6,524 nucleotides of DNA, taken from positions 1 through 6,524 of the forward strand of contig DHOG01000065.1 in the NCBI GenBank assembly GCA_002410715.1. Direction: 5' to 3'. The translations under genes and the position numbers were made by a program. Origin of the DNA: Ruminococcaceae bacterium UBA5396 (GTDB lineage: Bacteria; Bacillota; Clostridia; Oscillospirales; Acutalibacteraceae). Shown here piece after piece: positions 1 through 3,870 of this stretch. The notes under the pieces were generated by a model, which was not told the origin of the DNA, did not search any database, and was given only the letters and a program-made list of their open reading frames with translations. Each line of letters begins with the position of its first letter. Positions within the stretch are counted from its first letter, which is position 1.

Positions 1-33
1 GAAACCAATCCACAGCATCCATTACAGTATAGC

Positions 34-48
34 AACTTTTTAAAAGTT
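34..48. promoter_or_regulatory. Palindrome, candidate operator of the ArsR-family gene
   Basis: A perfect 7-bp inverted repeat, AACTTTT-T-AAAAGTT, lies 20 bases before the regulator's start codon. ArsR-family proteins bind AT-rich dyads of this kind over their own promoters, so autoregulation is plausible. No convincing -35/-10 pair can be placed because the window begins too close. If an upstream gene reads into this stretch, the palindrome would be coding instead. Confidence 0.35.
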
Positions 49-67
49 CTTGGAGAGGAAATATCAA

Positions 68-349
68 ATGGAAGAGAAAGTGAAGAAGGTTGCTGAACTG
101 CTAAAGGTATTGGCAAATGAAAATAGGCTGATGATTTTATGTGCGCTGATTGAAGCCCCGCAGTCGGTAGGCAAGCTCGCCGAAAAAATACCAAATATCA
201 CTCAATCTGCGTTATCACAGCATTTAGCTATATTAAAAGCATATGGGATACTGGATTATTCAAAATCAGGGCAAAGCATTACCTATTCGATAGCCGACCA
301 TCGTGTCGAAGCTGTTTTGGATGTGCTTAAAAAATACTATTGTAATTAA
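68..349 (+). CDS. ArsR/SmtB-family winged-helix regulator, BigR/SqrR/YgaV-like (persulfide or redox sensing)
   Basis: A 93-aa dimeric winged-helix repressor. The start is ATG 68, preceded by GGAGAGG at 52-58 with 9-nt spacing; an in-frame TTG at 50 overlaps that Shine-Dalgarno and is rejected. Residues 15-24 (LANENRLMIL) form the conserved N-terminal helix, 46-62 (QSALSQHLAILKAYGIL) the recognition helix, and the wing follows (GQSITYSI, 68-75). The ELCVC metal site of ArsR/CadC is absent. Instead there are only two cysteines, C25 in LMILC and the penultimate C92 in YYCN. These positions and their 67-residue separation match the cysteine pair of SqrR, BigR and YgaV, which respond to persulfides or oxidants by forming a (poly)sulfide bridge. 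Sulfide sensing here is therefore inferred from family knowledge. No target gene follows: the next gene is a tRNA on the opposite strand, so targets may lie upstream. Its AT-rich sequence contrasts with the GC-rich repeats just downstream. Confidence 0.85.
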   Translation: MEEKVKKVAELLKVLANENRLMILCALIEAPQSVGKLAEKIPNITQSALSQHLAILKAYGILDYSKSGQSITYSIADHRVEAVLDVLKKYYCN

Positions 350-379
350 TAACTCAACCACCCTAGGCTGAAAGCCGAG

Positions 380-412
380 GGGCTGGATTGCGGCAGAGGC
401 CGCCTAAAGCCC
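380..412. repeat. Composite stem-loop downstream of the ArsR-family gene
   Basis: GGGCT (380-384) pairs with AGCCC (408-412), and inside it GCGGC (390-394) pairs with GCCGC (399-403) around an AGAG loop. A smaller hairpin (GGCT-GAA-AGCC, 366-376) precedes it, and a near-palindrome (425-444, one mismatch) follows. No T run follows on the + strand, so this is not a standard terminator for the regulator. The 350-447 stretch holds no credible gene and looks like palindromic repeat DNA. Confidence 0.5.
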
Positions 413-447
413 AAAACAAAAATCCTGCCGAATAGATTCGACAGTCT

Positions 448-498
448 GAGCATTCCTCTGTCGAGGAACGCTCTTTCTTCTGGCCCGCCCGGAGGGAT
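448..498 (-). repeat. Partial second copy of the tRNA-Arg 3' end plus terminator hairpin
   Basis: This stretch matches 631-681 without gaps at 45 of 51 positions (offset 183). Read on the minus strand it contains the last 18 nt of the tRNA (T-arm 3' strand, acceptor 3' strand, discriminator and CCA; 481-498, identical to 664-681). Then come a 7-nt gap and an 11-bp hairpin (448-473) like the tRNA terminator. The rest of the tRNA is missing: beyond 498 the sequence is unrelated to the tRNA body. In this copy the T run after the hairpin is lost, so it probably does not terminate well. Confidence 0.8.
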
Positions 499-620
499 AC
501 AGCCGGCTTTGCCGTCTTGCATCCTTGCGGCATAGCCGCCGCGGACTTCGGGGCTAAAAACAGTCCCCCAGACTGTTTTCTTAACGCCCCTCACCCTCTC
601 AGGGTTCGAAACCCTCCGAA
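499..620. repeat. GC-rich palindromic insert between the two tRNA-end copies
   Basis: This block separates the tRNA-end remnant from the intact tRNA unit. It contains a hairpin at 550-590, with inner stem AAAACAGTC/GACTGTTTT around CCCCA and outer stem GGGGC/GCCCC. It also has short three-base-loop hairpins (GCGGC-TAT-GCCGC and CGGC-AAA-GCCG on the minus strand) and, at 601-615, AGGGTTCGAAACCCT, which imitates a tRNA T-arm. An open frame crosses it on the minus strand but has no coding character. I infer a non-coding repeat unit, possibly a small mobile or REP-like element that uses tRNA ends. Confidence 0.5.
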
Positions 621-663
621 ATAAAAAAGAGAGCATCCCTCTGACGAGGAACGCTCCCTTTTT
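621..663 (-). terminator. Intrinsic terminator of tRNA-Arg
   Basis: On the minus strand, directly after the CCA end of the tRNA, a 13-bp stem (646-658 with 629-641, all positions pairing with some G-U) closes a GTCA loop. It is followed by TTTTTTATTT. The stem is preceded by an A run, so it could also slow transcription arriving from the + strand. Its core, 631-656, is the part duplicated at 448-473. Confidence 0.85.
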
Positions 664-740
664 TGGCCCGCCCGGAGGGATTCGAACCCCCGGCCTTCAG
701 AATCGGAATCTGCTGCGATATCCAGCTTCGCCACGGGCGG
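664..740 (-). tRNA. tRNA-Arg, anticodon CCG
   Basis: A complete 77-nt cloverleaf including encoded CCA. The acceptor stem CCGCCCG/CGGGCGG is perfect and the discriminator base is G. The D stem is GCGA/TCGC with a G-G in its loop. The anticodon loop TTCCGAT gives CCG, which reads the arginine codon CGG. The variable loop has 5 nt, and the T arm GGGGG-TTCGAAT-CCCTC has one G-U. The last anticodon-stem pair (27-43) is a G-A mismatch. The gene is flanked by its own promoter and terminator, so it is a single-gene transcription unit. Confidence 0.93.
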
Positions 741-756
741 ATGGAAGGCAACGATT

Positions 757-785
757 ATTCTACACTGAAACCGGCTCTTTTGCAA
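757..785 (-). promoter_or_regulatory. Sigma-A-type promoter for tRNA-Arg
   Basis: On the minus strand, TTGCAA (780-785) and TAGAAT (757-762) are separated by 17 bp. The predicted start falls about ten bases before the mature 5' end of the tRNA, a usual short leader for RNase P processing. Confidence 0.75.
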
Positions 786-897
786 CCCCTAATTTAGACC
801 GAATCAATTTTTTCGAAAATCATAACCATGTATCTGAACACTTGGTTGCGATTAAATTTTAAGGTGTTAAATCATTTCTCGCCGATGGTATCATAGA

Positions 898-937
898 TGA
901 ATCCTTCCCTCTGTCGCTTGACAGAGGGAAGGATTCA
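898..937. repeat. Perfect 18-bp inverted repeat
   Basis: Two exactly complementary 18-nt arms (898-915 and 920-937) enclose the loop GCTT. No T run follows on either strand. The arm segment CCCTCTGTC resembles part of the hairpin at 448-473. It lies between the divergent tRNA promoter and the small minus-strand gene, so it may be a palindromic repeat element or form the 3' end of the small gene's mRNA. Confidence 0.7.
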
Positions 938-1006
938 CTTCATAAGGCGAAATAGATAATCGAAAGAAAGCGATCCTTTGATTAAGGAGGAGGAAAATCT
1001 GTTCCG

Positions 1007-1090
1007 CTAGTCTTGAAGAAGCAGAATGATAATGATGATAAAAAGCAGCAAAGAGCAATCCATGTCATCAAATAAATTTCTCAGACTCAT
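1007..1090 (-). CDS. 27-aa hydrophobic small protein, probably membrane-inserted
   Basis: A very short but well-formed gene. ATG (1088-1090) is preceded by an AAAGGGGG Shine-Dalgarno at 7-nt spacing, and the stop is TAG (1007-1009). The polar N-terminal part (MSLRNLFDDMDC, 1-12) is followed by an unbroken hydrophobic run at 13-25 rich in Ile and Leu (FIIIIILLL), ending in QD. This layout, a short acidic head with a cysteine and one hydrophobic helix, resembles small sporulation-associated membrane peptides of Firmicutes such as the YjcZ type, but no specific family is recognised. A possible sigma-K-type promoter lies directly upstream. An in-frame ATG at 1106-1108 would add six residues, but the Shine-Dalgarno would then lie inside the gene. 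The function is unknown. Confidence 0.55.
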   Translation of the reverse strand: MSLRNLFDDMDCSLLLFIIIIILLLQD

Positions 1091-1118
1091 GCGCTTACCC
1101 CCTTTCATGGGCTCATCA

Positions 1119-1147
1119 TATATTATGAAATTGAATATAATGTGGTT
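1119..1147 (-). promoter_or_regulatory. Candidate sigma-K-like promoter of the 27-aa gene
   Basis: On the minus strand, AACC, 16 nt, then CATAATATA fits the B. subtilis sigma-K pattern (mACm, 16 nt, CATAnnnTA) at every fixed position. The start would fall about 25 nt before the ATG. The region is AT-rich, so a chance match is possible. Confidence 0.35.
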
Positions 1148-1220
1148 ACAGAATCCGCACCCACATAACATTGAATAAAAAACAACATGATTGCATAGGA
1201 TATCGGCAGAAAGTACTTGT

Positions 1221-1249
1221 TTGACTAAATATTCAACCCCTATTTTTAA
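1221..1249 (+). promoter_or_regulatory. Weak candidate promoter for the 67-aa gene
   Basis: TTGACT (1221-1226) is a good -35, but the -10 at 17-bp spacing is only TTTTAA (1244-1249). Transcription from here would start at about the beginning of the repeated leader at 1254. A sigma-E-like alternative lies further upstream: GAATAAA (1173-1179), 14 nt, CATAGGAT (1194-1201), with two mismatches in each half. Confidence 0.3.
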
Positions 1250-1253
1250 ATGT

Positions 1254-1298
1254 GGTTTTATGTCTATTCGGGGGCATAAAACCCGGAAAGGATATGGA
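1254..1298 (+). promoter_or_regulatory. Repeated 45-nt leader element, copy 1 (before the 67-aa gene)
   Basis: This matches 3821-3865 ungapped at 38 of 45 positions. The identical blocks are GGTTTTATGTC at the start and CCGGAAAGGA near the end. One fold pairs ATGTCT (1260-1265) with GGGCAT (1272-1277). The alternative pairs the same 5' strand with 1287-1298, keeping 11 of 12 pairs including G-U, and covers AAAGGA. Most differences between the copies keep pairing possible. It could be a regulatory RNA or a dispersed repeat; I do not recognise it as a known riboswitch. Confidence 0.55.
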
Positions 1299-1305
1299 GT
1301 TTAAA

Positions 1306-1509
1306 ATGAAAAAATCAGGTTTTGGATTTGGCGGTCATTCGAAAGGCAGGAGGTATCTGCCGGATAACGATTGGGAAGTAGCTGAAGAGATATCCCCCGA
1401 CCCGTTTTCAGAAGAGGAACATTCACAAATCCATGCGCGAAGGTTTGTACAGCCAAAATATAACAACAAGAAAATCAAAGAAAAAACGAACAATCCGGAG
1501 CATACGTGA
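1306..1509 (+). CDS. Hypothetical 67-aa hydrophilic protein
   Basis: The start is ATG 1306, preceded by GGAG at 1296-1299 with 6-nt spacing. A GTG at 1252 would extend the frame by 18 residues, but it lacks a Shine-Dalgarno and would put the repeated leader inside the gene. The N-terminus is Gly/Phe-rich and basic (MKKSGFGFGGHSKGRR, 1-16). An acidic middle follows (DNDWEVAEEISPDPFSEEE), then a strongly basic, Asn/Lys-rich tail. There is no signal peptide, membrane segment, cysteine or recognised motif, and the composition suggests a small, perhaps disordered, soluble protein. It ends about 60 bases before the ctsR promoter, with no clear terminator between, so read-through into the operon is possible. 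Its leader is shared with clpC, which hints at co-regulation with the Clp system, but nothing else links it to proteolysis. Confidence 0.6.
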   Translation: MKKSGFGFGGHSKGRRYLPDNDWEVAEEISPDPFSEEEHSQIHARRFVQPKYNNKKIKEKTNNPEHT

Positions 1510-1554
1510 GATAAATTAAAAAAATCATCTCTAGAAAAACAATATAAAGTAAAT

Positions 1555-1576
1555 ACTGACCTTTTCTGACTTTGAC
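1555..1576 (-). promoter_or_regulatory. CtsR operator, upstream half (minus orientation)
   Basis: Read on the minus strand, 1555-1571 gives AGTCAGA-AAA-GGTCAGT, a close match to the CtsR heptad direct repeat (A/G)GTCAAA-NAN-(A/G)GTCAAA. A third half-site, GTCAAA, lies at 1571-1576. It overlaps the -35 of the ctsR promoter. Confidence 0.75.
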
Positions 1577-1601
1577 TATCTCTGATCATTAGGTGTATAA
1601 T
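1572..1601 (+). promoter_or_regulatory. Sigma-A promoter of the ctsR operon
   Basis: TTGACT (1572-1577) and TATAAT (1596-1601) are separated by 18 bp, one longer than optimal. The transcript should begin near 1608, inside the downstream CtsR repeats. CtsR bound on either side would block polymerase, the usual control of this operon. Confidence 0.85.
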
Positions 1602-1603
1602 AT

Positions 1604-1629
1604 GGTCAAGAAAGTCAGGGAAGGTCAGA
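1604..1629 (+). promoter_or_regulatory. CtsR operator, downstream half (plus orientation)
   Basis: AGTCAGG-GAA-GGTCAGA (1613-1629) matches the CtsR heptad repeat at the proper 10-bp period. A further half-site, GGTCAAG (1604-1610), precedes it at a 9-bp period. The site spans the expected transcription start and mirrors the upstream operator. Confidence 0.8.
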
Positions 1630-1663
1630 CCCAGTGAATAAAAAGACAAGGAGACAAACCGTT

Positions 1664-2122
1664 ATGCGTTTAAGTGATGAGATTGCAGCCTATATTCTTA
1701 ATATGCTAGAGTGTGCGGATGACGGAGAAGCCGAGCTTAGAAGGAACGAATTGGCTGAAGAGCTGGGTTGTGTTCCAAGCCAAATTAATTATGTTCTGAC
1801 CTCGCGCTTTACACCCGAGCAAGGGTATATTATCGAAAGCAGAAGGGGCGGCGGAGGCTATATTCGCGTTCGCCGTGTAAAGCTCGGCAGGGGGACATCT
1901 CCGCTTATGCATACTGTTAATGCGGTCGGGCATACCCTCAATTCGGCAACCGCCCAGGCCATTGTTGAAAATTTGATGTATCAGAAGATGATTTCGGAAA
2001 CTGCGGCGCGTGTTTTGCTGGCAGCTTTGTCGGACCAAGGTTACCGCGATGTTCCGCCCGAGTATCGTGATATGCTTCGCGCAAGCCTTCTCAAGCAGAT
2101 GCTTACCGCTTTAATTACTTAA
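1664..2122 (+). CDS. ctsR: CtsR, transcriptional repressor of class III heat-shock genes
   Basis: 152 aa, against about 154 in B. subtilis. The start is ATG 1664 with AAGGAG at 1648-1653 (10-nt spacing); the in-frame GTG at 1634 lies before this site and is rejected. The N-terminal winged-helix DNA-binding domain contains CVPSQINYV (36-44) and the glycine-rich wing RGGGGYIR (61-68), both family hallmarks. In B. subtilis the corresponding arginine (R62 there, R61 here) is a McsB phosphorylation site and the wing glycines act as the heat sensor. The C-terminal helical domain (about 77-152), including ISETAARVLLAAL and RASLLKQMLTAL, mediates dimerisation. The protein represses its own operon through the heptad repeats flanking the promoter. 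McsA follows after 38 bases. Confidence 0.96.
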   Translation: MRLSDEIAAYILNMLECADDGEAELRRNELAEELGCVPSQINYVLTSRFTPEQGYIIESRRGGGGYIRVRRVKLGRGTSPLMHTVNAVGHTLNSATAQAIVENLMYQKMISETAARVLLAALSDQGYRDVPPEYRDMLRASLLKQMLTALIT

Positions 2123-2160
2123 TTTAAGTTTTATATCTAACGATGAAAGGATGAACGATT

Positions 2161-2667
2161 ATGTTGTGTCAAAATTGCGAAAAACGTACGGCAACAACCT
2201 TTATTAAAAAAACAATAAACGGAAAAACAACGCAATGGCATCTTTGTGCCGAATGCGCCGCCAAGCAGGGATTTGATTCCATGTTTAACGGGGTGGGATT
2301 TGACCTTGGAGATTTTTGGGGCAGCCTATTTGCTGAGCCGTCTGCACGTTCAATTACAGATGCGGTTCGGTGCAAGGGCTGCGGACATAGCTTTCGAGAA
2401 ATTGCCGAATCGGGTAAGGCAGGCTGTCCTACATGTTATACAACTTTTTATGACCGCCTTCTTCCATCGATTCAGCGGATCCATGGCAAAACAGGACATA
2501 CAGGGAAGGTTCCGAACAGCGGCGGCATCCAGCTAAAAAATGAAAGAGAGCTTGACCGTCTGCGCAAGGAGCTGACAGACTGCATTGCGGCGCAGCAGTA
2601 TGAAAAGTGCGCGTCGCTGCGTGATCGCATACATGAAATCGAAAAAGAGGAGAATCCGGAGCAATAA
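2161..2667 (+). CDS. mcsA: McsA, zinc-finger activator of the protein-arginine kinase McsB
   Basis: 168 aa, slightly shorter than the roughly 185-aa B. subtilis protein. Two zinc-binding units are visible: CxxC pairs at C3/C6 with C29/C32, and at C71/C74 with C89/C92. A C-terminal UVR-type coiled coil (about 126-164, with QLKNERELDRLRKEL and CASLRDRIHEIEKE) follows. The same kind of motif occurs in ClpC and UvrB/C. McsA binds McsB and stimulates its kinase activity; it also helps relieve CtsR repression and connects the kinase to ClpC. AAAGGA (2146-2151) lies 9 nt before the ATG. All eight zinc-ligand cysteines are intact. The stop codon lies 40 bases before mcsB, fitting one transcript. Confidence 0.94.
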   Translation: MLCQNCEKRTATTFIKKTINGKTTQWHLCAECAAKQGFDSMFNGVGFDLGDFWGSLFAEPSARSITDAVRCKGCGHSFREIAESGKAGCPTCYTTFYDRLLPSIQRIHGKTGHTGKVPNSGGIQLKNERELDRLRKELTDCIAAQQYEKCASLRDRIHEIEKEENPEQ

Positions 2668-2707
2668 CCTTCCGGTTACGTTAAGCCAGAAAGGAATGGT
2701 GAACAAT

Positions 2708-3751
2708 ATGTATAATAAATCTGCGAAATGGTACCAAAAAAGCGGCACTCAAGGAGATGTCGTCATCAGCACCCGTGTGCGGCTGGCACGAAATTTAAGC
2801 AGCGTTCCTTTTCCCGCGGGACTGAGCGCCGAACGCAGGAACGAGGTAACCCAAAGAACCCGGGAAGCATTGAAAGAGAGCGACAGAGCGGGAGACTATG
2901 ATTTTCTTGAAATGGAAAACATGGAAACCAGAGATGCTCTCTCAATGGTAGAACGGCACCTAATCAGTCCGGAGTTTTCCAAGTGCGACAAAGGCAGCGC
3001 AATGCTGCTCAAAAAGGATGAGAGCGTAAGCGTTATGATCAATGAAGAGGATCATCTCCGCATTCAGGTGATGCGCCCCGGACTGGATCTGGATGAAGCT
3101 TACAAAATTGCCGATGAAATCGACACGCTGCTTGATGAAAAGCTGAAATTCGCCTTTGACGATAGACTGGGATACCTTACGCAATGCCCCAGCAACCTCG
3201 GAACCGGAATGCGGGCGTCCATCATGCTTCACCTGCCCGCCTTGCATGAGCGGGGAGCAATCCAGCAGTTGGCAAATACGGTTTCTAAACTAGGGCTTAC
3301 CATCAGAGGGCTGTACGGCGAGGGCAGTAAGCCGGAAGGGGCAATTTATCAGCTTTCCAACCAGGTTACTCTCGGTATTTCCGAGCAGGCTGCAATTGAA
3401 AATTTGAAAGGAATTGCGGCTCAAATTATTCGTGAGGAACGTGCCGGGCGGGAACAGCTTCGCCGCAACCCGCGTTTTGAAGATATGGTTTGGCGTTCGC
3501 TCGGGCTGCTCCAGACGGCAAGACTTTTGTCTCATGACGAGTTCATGACGTTGATTTCAAACCTTCGTGTCGGCGTGGCACTTGGTATTGTGGAAGGAAT
3601 CAGTCTTGACACATTGAGCGGGCTAATCAGCGACGCACAGCCCGCAACCATTATGGCGGCTGCGAGAAAGGATATGGAGCCTGCTCAACGAGATGTGGAA
3701 CGTGCAAGCATGGTGAGATCGCGGCTTACCCGTACCGGAGAACTTTCATAG
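2708..3751 (+). CDS. mcsB: McsB, protein-arginine kinase
   Basis: 347 aa from ATG 2708, against about 363 in B. subtilis. The enzyme belongs to the phosphagen (guanidino) kinase family and transfers phosphate from ATP to arginines of proteins, producing the tag recognised by ClpC-ClpP; it also inactivates CtsR. Visible motifs are the nucleotide-binding arginines in STRVRLARN (21-29), NEEDHLRIQ, and the catalytic cysteine C160 in LTQCPSNLGTG. The RDVERA motif (328-333) near the C-terminus is the allosteric phosphoarginine-binding RDxxRA element. The start is uncertain: AAAGGA (2690-2695) is 12 nt from ATG 2708, while in-frame ATG 2696 directly abuts it and GTG 2699 lies between. I prefer 2708 because the protein then begins as its relatives do (KWYQKSGTQGDVVIS). 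No catalytic residue appears to be missing. Confidence 0.94.
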   Translation: MYNKSAKWYQKSGTQGDVVISTRVRLARNLSSVPFPAGLSAERRNEVTQRTREALKESDRAGDYDFLEMENMETRDALSMVERHLISPEFSKCDKGSAMLLKKDESVSVMINEEDHLRIQVMRPGLDLDEAYKIADEIDTLLDEKLKFAFDDRLGYLTQCPSNLGTGMRASIMLHLPALHERGAIQQLANTVSKLGLTIRGLYGEGSKPEGAIYQLSNQVTLGISEQAAIENLKGIAAQIIREERAGREQLRRNPRFEDMVWRSLGLLQTARLLSHDEFMTLISNLRVGVALGIVEGISLDTLSGLISDAQPATIMAAARKDMEPAQRDVERASMVRSRLTRTGELS

Positions 3752-3791
3752 AAACCTAAGATATTTTATCGATAAAAGATTGTTGGTCACA

Positions 3792-3811
3792 AGGGCGACT
3801 GATATTGCCCT
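3792..3811 (+). promoter_or_regulatory. Small hairpin in the mcsB-clpC gap
   Basis: AGGGCGA (3792-3798) pairs with TTGCCCT (3805-3811) over 7 bp including one G-U, with a 6-nt loop. It is followed by CATAAAAAAGG, so it is not a terminator for the operon. A 14-bp perfect palindrome, TTTTATCGATAAAA, lies upstream at 3764-3777. No convincing promoter is seen in the 119-base gap. The hairpin may protect or process the clpC part of the transcript. Confidence 0.35.
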
Positions 3812-3820
3812 CATAAAAAA

Positions 3821-3865
3821 GGTTTTATGTCCTTTGGGGGACATGAAATCCGGAAAGGACATGGA
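3821..3865 (+). promoter_or_regulatory. Repeated 45-nt leader element, copy 2 (before clpC)
   Basis: ATGTCCTTT (3827-3835) is exactly complementary to AAAGGACAT (3854-3862), and G-U/A-U pairs extend the stem to 12 bp. This would bury AAAGGA, the only Shine-Dalgarno-like site before clpC. The same 5' strand, ATGTCC (3827-3832), can instead pair with GGACAT (3839-3844), which frees the site. The element ends 5 bases before the clpC ATG. Together with copy 1 at 1254-1298 this suggests a two-state RNA controlling translation, but that is inferred only from complementarity. Confidence 0.55.
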
Positions 3866-3870
3866 TTATT

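Noticed and set aside
1..96. Open frame from the window edge in frame 1 (ends ...KVLGEEISNGRESEEGC, TGA 94-96) as the tail of an upstream gene overlapping the ArsR-family start
   Set aside because: Only 31 residues are visible, no family is recognisable, and frame 2 also stays open to a TAA at 41-43. The upstream sequence is needed to decide.
346..636. 96-codon frame on the minus strand
   Set aside because: It runs through the tRNA-end copy and the palindromic insert. It has no Shine-Dalgarno, and its composition (Gly/Arg/Pro) follows the GC-rich hairpins.
591..785. 64-codon frame on the minus strand
   Set aside because: It reads through the tRNA-Arg gene and its terminator, a common false gene over tRNAs.
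984..993. Strong Shine-Dalgarno-like AAGGAGGAGG on the + strand
   Set aside because: No ATG, GTG or TTG follows at a usable distance. The nearest TTG (1013) opens a 20-codon frame antisense to the small minus-strand gene.
1252..1305. GTG 1252 as start of the small gene, making the repeated leader coding
   Set aside because: No ribosome-binding site precedes it, and the equivalent frame before clpC runs to a stop. Differences between the two copies do not look like protein-level conservation.
1634..1663. GTG 1634 as the ctsR start
   Set aside because: It lies upstream of the clear AAGGAG and adds residues absent from known CtsR proteins.
3752..3870. Separate promoter, CIRCE element or CtsR box for clpC
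   Set aside because: No good -35/-10 pair, no GTCA heptad repeat and no GAGTGC-type inverted repeat is present in the gap.
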